Under the pieces are notes generated by a model. The model ran no database searches. It had not been told where the DNA came from and saw only the letters and a program-made list of their open reading frames with translations. From a virus, in the IMG/VR virus record IMGVR_UViG_3300031999_000094, positions 1-37,739 of that record: 37,739 bases of DNA; one strand, given 5' to 3'. Shown here in pieces: positions 8,058-16,777 of the stretch (positions within the stretch are counted from its first letter, which is position 1; each line of letters begins with the position of its first letter). The translations under genes were made by a program, and so were the position numbers.

Positions 8058-8130
8058 TAAGGCCTCCTTAATAGGTATTAAATATTAAAATTACCCCCCT
8101 TCTAACTCTAATAAAAATTTTTATTGAATA

Positions 8131-9261
8131 CTAAAAAGGAATTTCAGAAGACGAAGTGGTATTTTTATAATTTTTACAATGTTCATCAGCATTAGGATTC
8201 TCGGATCCATAGGGATTTCTAATTCCGAGTATTTTTGCTTGAGCTTCAAAAGTATCTGGCGCGAATACTTGATTAAAATTAAAGGGCACAAGAAGCTTTT
8301 CTAAATTAGGTATTCTATCTACATAAGTTTCTACGTCTATTTTTTTTCTTCTAGGTATTTGAATACTAGAGTTTGTTCCTTCCCCCTGTCGTTTAATTTC
8401 TAATTCACAATCAAATATAGATAGGGGCATAGGATCTTGGCAATGAGAACACTCCGTTTGCATAATGGACACCCCAATATATTTACATTCATTGCATTGA
8501 ATTTTACGAGAGGTATAACTTCTAATTTCTTCATCACTCATTTTAGTGGTTTTAATATCTATTATTAAATGCCCACAATTTTCACATTCATATCCAGAAA
8601 TACTTAGTCTCCCCTCTCCGCAATTAGAGCAGTCTTGAGCTATATCCATAACAAAGCCCGTAAGTTCATTAAGGTGACCAGAACCCAAACTCCAATGGCA
8701 TTTATTACCGAAAAATTTATCTAGTTTAGCTTGGCAATGTTCGCAATTTCTTCCTGTACAGGGTTTATCATTAAATATTTGTTCTCCTTCTTTAGGTCCC
8801 TTAGAATATCTTAAAAGTTTTCCATTTTTTTTATCTATTGCTACTACCTTATGATAATTGGCTAAATGTAGCCAATTAAATACGTGTTTTAGACTCCAAG
8901 AAATATCTTCTGCTCCTTTTGCTTTCTCTTCACAAGCAAGGCACTTCCCTCCTATATCTACTAATTCGTCTTTTCCACAATTTGAAACTATTTGATATTT
9001 TTTAGAACAGATGAGCTCTCTTTTAGATCGAGATACAAAATGCGTCACGTAATGAAAATACTCAGACTCCTCTCCTTCAAAATTTATATAGTTTCCGGGT
9101 AAAAGCCTGCCTGTTGTCAATACTCCTTGTGGAGGTGCCCATCTGTTGTTCCATCTAATACTGAGGTTCCCACCTCCACTTCCTCCAGTACGACCAGAAC
9201 TTTCAGATCTACGGGTTGTATAACCCATTATTCGTTGACTAAACGGTATTTTTTTAAACAT
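8131..9261 (-). CDS. Zinc-rich, SSB-like DNA-binding protein (putative)
   Basis: I choose the ATG at 9261 (376 residues) because GGAGG sits five bases upstream; it overlaps the primase stop by 8 bases. After a Gly/Ser-rich N-terminal segment (residues about 18-34) come many paired cysteines: CGKDELVDIGGKCLAC, CTGRNCEHC, CSNC...CENC and CNEC...CSHC, implying several zinc ribbons. The C-terminus reads TTSSSEIPF, resembling the IPF tip by which bacterial SSB recruits partners. Position between primase and polymerase also suits a single-strand binding protein, and T4 gp32 offers a zinc-containing precedent. I cannot show an OB fold, so the SSB call is inference. Confidence 0.6.
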   Translation of the reverse strand: MFKKIPFSQRIMGYTTRRSESSGRTGGSGGGNLSIRWNNRWAPPQGVLTTGRLLPGNYINFEGEESEYFHYVTHFVSRSKRELICSKKYQIVSNCGKDELVDIGGKCLACEEKAKGAEDISWSLKHVFNWLHLANYHKVVAIDKKNGKLLRYSKGPKEGEQIFNDKPCTGRNCEHCQAKLDKFFGNKCHWSLGSGHLNELTGFVMDIAQDCSNCGEGRLSISGYECENCGHLIIDIKTTKMSDEEIRSYTSRKIQCNECKYIGVSIMQTECSHCQDPMPLSIFDCELEIKRQGEGTNSSIQIPRRKKIDVETYVDRIPNLEKLLVPFNFNQVFAPDTFEAQAKILGIRNPYGSENPNADEHCKNYKNTTSSSEIPF

Positions 9262-10252
9262 TAGACCTCCATTGATGCCAGTTTTGTGTAGTGTTAAGAA
9301 CACTTAATAAATCTGATTTGTTTAGATTGTCGGGTTGCGTTTCTTCATTACAATGATTTGGGTAATTTGTACAATAAACAGTTACGCCTCTTTTACGAAG
9401 TTTTTGTCCTGTATTTAAAGTTCCTTCCTTTCCAGCTTTATCGTTATCCAAGAATAAAATTACGTCCCCTCCTATACTAGTAAGAATTAATTCTTGTTCT
9501 CTAGTCATACGACTTCCTTGAAGAGCCATAACATTTGTTACGCCTTGTTGAATAAGCCAAAGACACGCTTTATATCCCTCAACTATAATCACTTGTTTAA
9601 GTTTACCCATAAAAGCATTAGGATATACATTATGGCTATTCCATAAGTAATTATGATTATGTATTTCATACGATTCATATTTAGTAATAGTGTCAGGATC
9701 ATCTGATGCAAAACGTAAGATATCTTTAGATTTATAAACTTTATATCGTGGGAACGCATCTGGTATTACACTTCTTCCTGAAATGCCCACTAATCGACCT
9801 TCTAAATTGCGTATGGGGAACGTAATTCTCATATATTCACGATCAAATCCAATTTCATACTTATAAAGTAACTCAGAGTCGAATCCTTTATTAACTAAAT
9901 CAATTGGACAATATTGAAATACCCCTAAAAGTCCTTCGTTTAGAAAGTGTTGTTTGTGTTCAAAAATGTAAGTAGCGGGACTCTTAAAGGTTTTTAAAGG
10001 TGTGCCTATATGTTCTAGAATGCTATCTATATAAGTTGACGGAGTGTTTAACCTCTTTAAGAATTGAATAAAAGTACCCGTAGCATGACAGGTATGGCAG
10101 TAGTAAACCCCAGAATTTATATTGATATAGAATGAGGCTCGTCGTTCTTGCCCTTCTTTATGAAAGGGGCAAGGCCCTCCTATATTATCCGGTCCAGAAA
10201 ATCTAATATATTTAAGTTTTCTTCGTACTTCTTTTTCAATAATATCACGCAT
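9254..10252 (-). CDS. dnaG: DnaG-type DNA primase
   Basis: The 332-residue protein begins with a CHC2-type zinc finger (C28, H31, C52, C55; CPFH...CHTC), followed by the catalytic core and a TOPRIM domain: IIVEGYKACL with E225, GSRMTREQ, and the metal-binding LFLDNDKAG with D269 and D271. It lacks the C-terminal helicase-binding domain of cellular DnaG, as usual for phage forms. The acidic residue often found shortly after EGY is Ala here. It makes RNA primers for lagging-strand synthesis with the helicase encoded just upstream. Its stop overlaps the start of the SSB-like gene. Confidence 0.92.
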   Translation of the reverse strand: MRDIIEKEVRRKLKYIRFSGPDNIGGPCPFHKEGQERRASFYININSGVYYCHTCHATGTFIQFLKRLNTPSTYIDSILEHIGTPLKTFKSPATYIFEHKQHFLNEGLLGVFQYCPIDLVNKGFDSELLYKYEIGFDREYMRITFPIRNLEGRLVGISGRSVIPDAFPRYKVYKSKDILRFASDDPDTITKYESYEIHNHNYLWNSHNVYPNAFMGKLKQVIIVEGYKACLWLIQQGVTNVMALQGSRMTREQELILTSIGGDVILFLDNDKAGKEGTLNTGQKLRKRGVTVYCTNYPNHCNEETQPDNLNKSDLLSVLNTTQNWHQWRSNV

Positions 10253-10256
10253 CTAT

Positions 10257-11735
10257 TTACCCCTTACTTCTTCTAGCCTCTTTAAACGCATGAGCTGCGT
10301 TTAAACCTCCTATAGCAGAAGGTTGTATTTTATCTGTAGTAGGTCTGTCATTAAGAAAATCTAGTATATCTTCATGGTTTCTAAATATTTTTGGGGTAAG
10401 TAAAATATTGCCCATACTATCTACTTGAGTTATACCCTCTCCATTTCTATTTGGTTGCATTATGCATGAAAAATCTGTACAAGCATTACCATGAAGTGCA
10501 AATCCTGCTAAAGTAGTTTCTCTTGAAGCAGTAAATACTATAGCTAAATTATTAGTATATAAACCTGTTGGTTTTTTAATAATTTCTGCTGCAAGATCAC
10601 AATCTTGTCCATAAGAATCTGAGAAGGAAATATTTGATACTGATTTACCAGGTTTATCTTCACTATTTCGATTAGCTTGATTTGTACCACAGACAGGGAT
10701 ATTAAAATCTAAAGCTAAATTTTTTAAATCTTGAGAAATAGCTGCTTGATTATGATGTTTAATAGATTGTTTACCTTCTCTGTCATCAGTCATAAGATAC
10801 ACTGCGTCCACATATAAAACATCAGGTTTATAGTCTAATACTTTTCTTCGTAAACCACGAACCCCCCCACCTTTAGGATCCGCCCGGTCACTTGTAATAA
10901 TTACACTTTTGTTTCTTCCAGTTTCAAATTTACAAACCTCTTCATCACCAGACATGGAATTCATAATGTCCATGAATCTATCTCTCATGGTTCCACCTTC
11001 TGGAACTGGAATAGTATGAAGAAGCCCCTTTTTAAATTCATCATATGGAGCGTTAATCATAATGCATATAAAGCGGTCCATAATTTGTATAGGTGTCATT
11101 TCTCTAGTGCAAATTAATATTCTACGATTGGCTTTTTCATAAGCATGATAAGCGCTCAATAATAAAAGGAACGTTTTTTGAGATTTAGGTCTACCATAAA
11201 AAATAATAAATTCACCGTTTAATAATCCATTTGTTTCATCATTTAAAGGTTCCCAAGGATATGGAATTCCTAGTAATCCTGTTTTATTCTCTCTAACTTC
11301 ATATCTTTCTCGTATTTGTCCAACAGCTGCTGATAAAATATGGTCTTCACTAATTCTATTAGATTTAGATAGTGAATGGTGAATTTTTCCTACATGGTCT
11401 AATAGCTCTTCAGGATTGTCCTTATAATCTTGAATATGATCGGACAAACGAAGTAATTCTTCTTTCAGATAGCCTAGTTTGAATTCTTGGAGTACTGCTT
11501 CTAGAGTTATTCGTTCTTCAGGAGCAAAAGGAAATTTGGGAAGTCGTTTTAAAACATATGCGCGTTCTGGAACAAGTCCAAATGTTGCTTTATTATCATG
11601 ATAGCGTTTTATAAGTCGAAATAAGAACTGCCCTTGTTCTGTTTTAAAATGGTCTATTGTAATGTTAGCTTTAATTAAAGGTCTTAAATCCCCCCCATCA
11701 ATGACTTTAGTTAAAAGACGCAATTCGTCAGTCAT
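10257..11735 (-). CDS. dnaB: DnaB-type (SF4) replicative helicase with atypical Walker A
   Basis: I place the start at 11735 (MTDELRLLTK, 492 residues), where a TTGGAA stretch precedes the ATG and the 13-base gap to the upstream gene is clean; a GTG 15 codons earlier overlaps that gene. The N-terminal 140 residues are helical like the DnaB N-domain. The RecA-like motor has Walker A YGRPKSQKT (about 180-188), LICTREMT (switch Glu) and Walker B DVLYVDAVYL (D about 310), then a Q/N-rich motif 3 region (GTNQANRN). The Gly normally before the Walker A Lys is Gln. It should unwind the fork and recruit the primase encoded directly downstream. Confidence 0.9.
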   Translation of the reverse strand: MTDELRLLTKVIDGGDLRPLIKANITIDHFKTEQGQFLFRLIKRYHDNKATFGLVPERAYVLKRLPKFPFAPEERITLEAVLQEFKLGYLKEELLRLSDHIQDYKDNPEELLDHVGKIHHSLSKSNRISEDHILSAAVGQIRERYEVRENKTGLLGIPYPWEPLNDETNGLLNGEFIIFYGRPKSQKTFLLLLSAYHAYEKANRRILICTREMTPIQIMDRFICIMINAPYDEFKKGLLHTIPVPEGGTMRDRFMDIMNSMSGDEEVCKFETGRNKSVIITSDRADPKGGGVRGLRRKVLDYKPDVLYVDAVYLMTDDREGKQSIKHHNQAAISQDLKNLALDFNIPVCGTNQANRNSEDKPGKSVSNISFSDSYGQDCDLAAEIIKKPTGLYTNNLAIVFTASRETTLAGFALHGNACTDFSCIMQPNRNGEGITQVDSMGNILLTPKIFRNHEDILDFLNDRPTTDKIQPSAIGGLNAAHAFKEARRSKG

Positions 11736-11748
11736 GTTGTTTCCAATT

Positions 11749-12795
11749 TTAATTGGACAACCGAAGAAACACCTTTCCACCTAATTTTTCATATTCGAAT
11801 CGTTCTATAGGCAGTATGTATTCTTTAGCTGTACGTGTTATAGCTTGTGTTAAGCCGTATATAGTAGGCATAGGTTCTTTTTCATAAGATAACTTTACTT
11901 TTTTTATAAAATCCATAGGCACTTTAAAAAACTTTAATTCAGTTTCAAGTCTATCTAGTGGATCTGTTATACTGTTTTTAAAGCTGCTAAACATTAAGTT
12001 TCGCATCTCACCCCACTGTACTGGAATTTCTGTAAATACTTTACTAAGTTGATTATCCATAACTTCATCTTTAATAGCTCTATGTTGTCGGTATAATAAA
12101 CGAGAAGATGAGATATTCACTATGAGGCCGTTTAAACAGACTAAACGATAATAATACGCATCTATAGTAAGAGCTGAATAACCAACTTCTGAATTTTGAA
12201 TATAGATACCTGGGAAAATAATTTCTTTTCCATTCTTTAAGATATCTATAGGATCACCTAATAAAGTGTAGTGTGAACTCCTATCAGTAGCCCATCTTCC
12301 AGTTAGATCGTATTTTAAAAATCTAAGCCCTTCTAATTGGTTTTTAAACGATTTTTCCAGTCTTTCAAAAATATACCTATCATCTATAGGTTTATAAGTC
12401 TTTCCTAAAATTGCTCTAATAGTACCGTTGTAATTTCCGTTTATAGTCGATTCTTGTAGCGAGGTAGTACGAAATTTGAACAGGCCCCTCTTTTCTGAGA
12501 AACGCTTATTAACCTCTTCTTGTATTTGATTATTTTTAACAAGTGTAGGGTCAAACCATTTATTCCATCTTATACCCAGTAGGGTACTTAATTGTTGTTT
12601 TGTCCAATATGACATATTGTATTTACCAATATCTGCTATATCTAAACTTAAATCATTAGTAAGATGTAGCGCACTTAGAGGACATACAATATCTGGATTA
12701 TTAAATGAATTATAGGTATCTACGTCTCGTTTAACGTCTTCAAATTTGATAAGATCTTTCTCTATGTTCGTTAATGTTGATAAGGTTGGTGTCAT
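11749..12795 (-). CDS. DUF932-like phage/plasmid protein
   Basis: The 348-residue product carries signatures I associate with the DUF932 family of phage and plasmid proteins: RAILGKTYKPIDDRYIFERL (about 127-146), the NSEVGYSALTID segment (about 201-212), and YRLVCLNGLIV (about 216-226). The biochemical role of this family is not established; members usually lie near replication genes, as here, just upstream of the helicase. GGAG precedes the start, and its first 56 bp overlap the 3' end of the gene before it. Confidence 0.7.
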   Translation of the reverse strand: MTPTLSTLTNIEKDLIKFEDVKRDVDTYNSFNNPDIVCPLSALHLTNDLSLDIADIGKYNMSYWTKQQLSTLLGIRWNKWFDPTLVKNNQIQEEVNKRFSEKRGLFKFRTTSLQESTINGNYNGTIRAILGKTYKPIDDRYIFERLEKSFKNQLEGLRFLKYDLTGRWATDRSSHYTLLGDPIDILKNGKEIIFPGIYIQNSEVGYSALTIDAYYYRLVCLNGLIVNISSSRLLYRQHRAIKDEVMDNQLSKVFTEIPVQWGEMRNLMFSSFKNSITDPLDRLETELKFFKVPMDFIKKVKLSYEKEPMPTIYGLTQAITRTAKEYILPIERFEYEKLGGKVFLRLSN

Positions 12796-13114
12796 TATCT
12801 TCGTCTCCTTTTACGTTGTAAAAGTGTTTATTTGTTAAATCGTTTTCTATTGAGTTAGTCAATATTTTTAATGCTTCTAGAGTTGTAGGAGACCAATTAG
12901 ATTGTTCAGTGCATTTTCCGTGGGTCCCTGTTAATTCATATACAGGCTTTTCAGTATCGTTTTTAACTTCTTTTATAGTAGCTAAAGAGTAAACTACTTT
13001 TATTAAGGGGGTAGAATTCGAATATCCTCTGAGGTCGTTTGTTAAATCGCGTTCTACATGAATTTCAACTAAATGCAAACCGTTAACATAGCAATTTCCT
13101 TGAGCTAGCTTCAT
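12740..13114 (-). CDS. Hypothetical protein, 124 residues
   Basis: A strong AAGGAGATAT site precedes the ATG at 13114, which overlaps the stop of the previous gene (ATGA). The N-terminal half alternates hydrophobic and polar residues as in beta strands (NGLHLVEIHVERD, LIKVVYSLATIKEV). The C-terminal third is rich in Asn, Asp and Glu and probably disordered. No family recognised; the ribosome site and double overlap make the gene itself secure. Confidence 0.65.
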   Translation of the reverse strand: MKLAQGNCYVNGLHLVEIHVERDLTNDLRGYSNSTPLIKVVYSLATIKEVKNDTEKPVYELTGTHGKCTEQSNWSPTTLEALKILTNSIENDLTNKHFYNVKGDEDNDTNLININEHRERSYQI

Positions 13115-13602
13115 TTAGGATATCTCCTTATTTTTTCACTTTTACGTATGGGTTCTGGTGCTGTAGGAGTTTGGTTTAGCCCTGTTAATTGTTCAGACTT
13201 GTGTATATATAAATCTTTTGTTACTGGGACTTGATTTTGTTTTTTTATTAATTCGTATCTTGGATCTTGATGATCTTTAAAGCTATTTAAATGTACGCCC
13301 ATCTCTTGCATTCCTATGGCTGCTAAATGTTCTGCCATATTTGAACTAGTTTCTGATGCGGTTTGGATAGATTCGGAATCTTGATTACAATGCATTGTTA
13401 CAGATACTGTTGATTCAATTGTTAACCCCTCTTCTCTAGTACTAAACCACTGTTTAAAACCTCTAGTTGAAGATACTGAGGCATTTCCGTCTCCTAAGGG
13501 GAGGTCTGTATTTTTTGTTCCGTTCATATCTATTTTTCTCTTTTCAATGTTATCAGTGCGGCTCCAAATACGAGCCGCACCTGTATATGTAATTGTATTC
13601 AT
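13111..13602 (-). CDS. Hypothetical protein, about 163 residues, start uncertain
   Basis: The ATG at 13602 overlaps the stop of the previous gene (TAATG) but lacks a Shine-Dalgarno, so initiation would be by coupling. A second ATG at codon 26, after AAAAGAGAAAAATAG, is a possible alternative that gives a shorter protein. The sequence is polar with many Ser, Thr, Gln and Asn residues and a basic, Pro-containing tail. No motif recognised; possibly largely disordered. Confidence 0.55.
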   Translation of the reverse strand: MNTITYTGAARIWSRTDNIEKRKIDMNGTKNTDLPLGDGNASVSSTRGFKQWFSTREEGLTIESTVSVTMHCNQDSESIQTASETSSNMAEHLAAIGMQEMGVHLNSFKDHQDPRYELIKKQNQVPVTKDLYIHKSEQLTGLNQTPTAPEPIRKSEKIRRYPK

Positions 13603-14072
13603 TAAGATAGCGGAGGTAGACTGTAGGGTTTTGGCATTCCAGGCATAATGGCAGTACTAAATTCTTGATGATAAGCTTTACTAACAATATTTTGATCGAC
13701 CTCGCCCTGTCGTACTAATTGTTCTAATTTAGGCACATCTATGTTGTAGACTATTACTTCTGTTAAAAAAAGCATTGCTTGTTCTGCTGTAAGATTATTT
13801 ACAAGAAATTCTACATCATACCAGGTTTTTGTTTTCTTTTGTGCTCCTAAACCTTGTAATTCTAGACTTTTCTCATCTCCAGCAGATAGTGCGTATTTTA
13901 TTAATTTTACGGCCGTTTCAAGAGTTTGATTTCGTTCAGTTACTAGTTTATGGAACTGTTCTATTATTCCATGAAGTTCAGGATCTTCTATAAATTTACT
14001 CAGTTCTTCTTCGCTTTTTTGATACTTTTCTGCTGCTTTTTTCGCCATTGTCAATTTCGATTCTACGGTCAT
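13602..14072 (-). CDS. Hypothetical helical protein
   Basis: I use the ATG at 14072 (MTVESKLTMAKKAAEKYQKS, 156 residues), preceded by GAGAGGA; an earlier in-frame start lies deeper inside the uracil glycosylase gene and a later ATG at MAKKAAE is also possible. The protein is Lys/Glu-rich and mainly helical, with a conserved-looking middle (KTWYDVEFLVNNLTAEQAML). Its 5' end overlaps the 3' end of the glycosylase gene by 77 bases in another frame. No family recognised. Confidence 0.55.
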   Translation of the reverse strand: MTVESKLTMAKKAAEKYQKSEEELSKFIEDPELHGIIEQFHKLVTERNQTLETAVKLIKYALSAGDEKSLELQGLGAQKKTKTWYDVEFLVNNLTAEQAMLFLTEVIVYNIDVPKLEQLVRQGEVDQNIVSKAYHQEFSTAIMPGMPKPYSLPPLS

Positions 14073-14787
14073 TTGCCATATCCTCTCTGTTAGGTTGTGG
14101 AATTCCATAATAAACATTACGTAAGTAGTCTATTATATGACATACCTTAACCCAATCAAATTGGGTTCTACCCCATGGCCCTTCTGGACGATTATCTTGA
14201 GTCTTAAGTAAAAAAGGTGCGCTATACATTGGAAAAACGCTGTACCGAATTTTGATATGTCTTCCTGGTAAAAGTAGCGTTTGCATTTGTCCACGAATAG
14301 CCGGCATAGATATTGATTTTTTACCACAAAGAGTTGTTAAGGGTATCTTACCTATTGTTATTATTAATAGGGGGTCAACTAAATAAATAGTTTCTAATAA
14401 TCTGGGTCTACAAGCTAGTAATTCTTTTTTAGTAGGGGGTCGGTTACCAATACATTTTTCTTTTGTCCTATCATTGATTACTTCCATAGTTGGTCTACAA
14501 CATACAGTGTTTGTTATATATATGTCTTTATATCTATCTAGGAATACATTATCTATGAATGTGTTTATAAGAACGCCAGCTGCTCCTTGATATGGTTTAC
14601 CCGTTTCACTTTCTAGTCTACCTGGCGCTTCACCAATTATCATAATATCTGCATGGGGATTACCTTCACCAAAAACAACATGTCGTGGACGTTCTTTTAA
14701 TAAAATACACGTTTGACATTGGTTACATAGAGTACATAAAGTACAATTACTATACTCTAATTCCAGTTCTTCTAGCTTAGTTAACAT
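13996..14787 (-). CDS. Family 4-type uracil-DNA glycosylase
   Basis: The 263-residue protein has the UDG4 order. A cysteine cluster starts at C15 and C18, with further Cys at 21, 24 and 27. GEGNPHADIMIIGEAPG contains the catalytic-site GEAPG motif. Then come YITNTVCCRP and LLACRPRL, supplying the other two Fe-S cysteines, and LIITIGKIPLTTL. The usual HP-type second motif appears as FPMYSAPFLLK, an altered form. Family 4 enzymes remove uracil from DNA and hold a 4Fe-4S cluster. The extra N-terminal cysteines (CNQCQTC) are more than the family needs. The C-terminus is unusually basic (KVSKKRRR). It likely protects phage DNA from uracil during replication. Confidence 0.85.
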   Translation of the reverse strand: MLTKLEELELEYSNCTLCTLCNQCQTCILLKERPRHVVFGEGNPHADIMIIGEAPGRLESETGKPYQGAAGVLINTFIDNVFLDRYKDIYITNTVCCRPTMEVINDRTKEKCIGNRPPTKKELLACRPRLLETIYLVDPLLIITIGKIPLTTLCGKKSISMPAIRGQMQTLLLPGRHIKIRYSVFPMYSAPFLLKTQDNRPEGPWGRTQFDWVKVCHIIDYLRNVYYGIPQPNREDMANDRRIEIDNGEKSSRKVSKKRRRTE

Positions 14788-14804
14788 TTTTGTACACTAC
14801 TAAA

Positions 14805-15275
14805 TTATAGAAAACTTTGTATTTCGTTGTTATCTTTAAAAAAATCGGGTACACGTATATTAGTGCAAATAGCTCTATGTTTAAAAATGGCTATTATACC
14901 TATTGGATAAGTACGCGTATTAAGTGTAGGAAACTCCCACCAGACTGTTGAATCAATACAAGATATATGAATAATAGATCTACGGTTTAAATCGGAAAGT
15001 TCTTCTATTTCTTTTACTATAGATTCTTTTAGTACGCCTGGGTTATCTACAATACGCATAAGAGTATCTATTTCATTCCATGAAGGGCTATCGATTTTTA
15101 ATGAGATAGGGGATATTGTCCAAGGGGCTGTAAGTGTTAGTTGTAACTCTTTTAATTGTCCTATATCTGTAATAATTTTGTGATACTCACTAATTAAATC
15201 TAGAGCTTCTGAAGTTAAGTAACAAATTGCTATACTTCCTTTTGTAGCAGGCCGTATTAAAAAGGATGTTTCCAT
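14805..15275 (-). CDS. Hypothetical protein, 156 residues
   Basis: Starts at ATG 15275, with AGAGAGG upstream inside the end of the SF2 helicase gene, and stops 17 bases before the glycosylase start. The sequence alternates strands and helices (GSIAICYLTSEALDLISEYH; RRSIIHISCIDSTVWWEFPT) without a known motif. Close packing between helicase and glycosylase suggests a role in repair or recombination, but this rests on position only. Confidence 0.6.
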   Translation of the reverse strand: METSFLIRPATKGSIAICYLTSEALDLISEYHKIITDIGQLKELQLTLTAPWTISPISLKIDSPSWNEIDTLMRIVDNPGVLKESIVKEIEELSDLNRRSIIHISCIDSTVWWEFPTLNTRTYPIGIIAIFKHRAICTNIRVPDFFKDNNEIQSFL

Positions 15276-15278
15276 TTA

Positions 15279-16712
15279 CTATAACCTCTCTTTGTAAGGT
15301 TGAATTGTTGTATAACTTAGAGGACCACCTTGATCTATAGGCCAATTTATTAGTTGTCTTTTTAAAGTGGTAATCATTCTATGTAATTTTGGAATAAAAA
15401 TATAGTCTATAAATACAACTATTGGTGTTTTTTTACCTTCTCGAAATCTTTGAGCTCTCCCCATTCCCTGCTGTAATGTATTAAATCCGCCCTCTTCAAT
15501 ATCTTGACTACCAAATGGGGTTAAAAAGAATAGCGTATCTAAAGAGTCTTCATCTAAAGCCTCTTTAACTAATTGTAAAGTTCCGAAAGTTATTTGTTTT
15601 GTCTTTAATGCATTTAACCTATCTTCTGGACTTTTTTTACCAATACATAATCCAGAATTACTAAACATTTTATTTAACATTTGTAATTGATTAACACTAT
15701 GACTTAATACTAAAATTTTTCTATTCTTATTTATGGGGTTTTTTAATTTTTCAGCAATAAAATTTAAGCACTCAGGTAAACAACTAATATAGTTTCTTAA
15801 TTTAGGAATGCTAGGCCTTCCAGATTTATCTGTAACAGCTCTTTTTATACTAGAATTCGTAAGATTTATTTGAATAGGGCATTGTTGAAAATAAATTTCT
15901 GGTTTTAAATCCTGCATTAAATCTCTATGATAAATGGGACCGAGATGATACAAATACATAGCTTCTAATCCGTCTTCTCTTTTTGTAGTAGCTGTTAGTC
16001 CATGTCGTTCTCCATAAAATAAAGACGCTGTAGGTAAAAAATGCTTCGCTGAAAAATGATGACATTCATCATAAATTTCTAATCCGAAATATTCGTCTAT
16101 TCCTGTAGGAAGTTCTTTGTGTCGTCTACTTAAAGTATGTACCATTGCTATACATATCCCCCTCCCTTCCCAGTCCCACTTGTTTACAGGTCCTTGAATA
16201 ATTCCTATACCTCCAGGTACATCAAGAAACTGGTCTATTCTTTCGCGCCATTGGTTAATTAAGGTAGTATTATTAACAATAACTAGAGCAGGCACTTTAC
16301 GAATATACATAAGATATAAAGCTATTACAGTTTTACCTCCTCCGCATCTTAAATTTAGAATCCCACCTTTAGAATTAATCATAGATTTTGCGGCATCCCT
16401 TTGTCTATAATCAGAGGGTTTTTGTAAGTCTAAAATGATACGGCTAATAAATGGCACTATTAATAAAGAGGAAGGTAACATAGATAAAATTGGAAAGGGA
16501 AATGTAATGACTGTAGCTTTAGAAATAAAATCTCTAGGAATAATGAGATGATATTTTGTTTCTTCCCAGAGTTGTAAATACTCTAATCCCTCATTACCTA
16601 TTACTGGAAATTCTAACCCAGCTTTAATTGATTGAGAATTAATGTATTTTTTGGGCAGTATAAGATTCTTACTATAATATCCTACTTCAGGATCTGGGTT
16701 TATAATACACAT
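15279..16712 (-). CDS. SF2 DNA helicase, UvsW/DEAD-like
   Basis: The 477-residue protein shows superfamily 2 motifs in order: YRQRDAAKSM before motif I; Walker A CGGGKT (123-128); LVIVNNTTLINQW (motif Ia); DECHH (215-219, motif II); GLTATTKR (238-245, motif III); ILVLSHS (motif IV region); and QQGMGRAQRFREGKK (motif VI, about 428), with a putative second arginine finger. This resembles T4 UvsW and the helicase half of XPB/RecG-like enzymes, which branch-migrate and regress forks. Together with RecA-like, RusA and Cas4-like genes it would complete a recombination-dependent replication pathway. Confidence 0.88.
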   Translation of the reverse strand: MCIINPDPEVGYYSKNLILPKKYINSQSIKAGLEFPVIGNEGLEYLQLWEETKYHLIIPRDFISKATVITFPFPILSMLPSSLLIVPFISRIILDLQKPSDYRQRDAAKSMINSKGGILNLRCGGGKTVIALYLMYIRKVPALVIVNNTTLINQWRERIDQFLDVPGGIGIIQGPVNKWDWEGRGICIAMVHTLSRRHKELPTGIDEYFGLEIYDECHHFSAKHFLPTASLFYGERHGLTATTKREDGLEAMYLYHLGPIYHRDLMQDLKPEIYFQQCPIQINLTNSSIKRAVTDKSGRPSIPKLRNYISCLPECLNFIAEKLKNPINKNRKILVLSHSVNQLQMLNKMFSNSGLCIGKKSPEDRLNALKTKQITFGTLQLVKEALDEDSLDTLFFLTPFGSQDIEEGGFNTLQQGMGRAQRFREGKKTPIVVFIDYIFIPKLHRMITTLKRQLINWPIDQGGPLSYTTIQPYKERL

Positions 16713-16747
16713 TTTACTCTCGATAGCTTTAAAGTTATTAGAGTGTT

Positions 16748-16777
16748 GATTATAAATTATACACGTAATTTATAATC
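16748..16777 (-). other. AT-rich 12-bp stem-loop at a gene junction
   Basis: GATTATAAATTA (16748-16759) and TAATTTATAATC (16766-16777) form a perfect 12-bp inverted repeat with a 6-base loop. It overlaps the stop codon of the 121-residue gene and lies in the leader of the SF2 helicase gene, the largest gap in this part of the block. There is no adjacent T tract on the leftward strand, so it is not a typical terminator; RNA processing or attenuation is possible. Confidence 0.4.

Noticed and set aside
8110-8125. AT-only palindrome AATAAAAATTTTTATT as a terminator after the SSB-like gene
   Set aside because: A stem of A and T only is too weak for a terminator and expected by chance in such AT-rich spacer.
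14133-14327. Leftward 64-codon frame inside the uracil glycosylase gene
   Set aside because: No ribosome site or motif, and fully contained in a well-supported gene in another frame.
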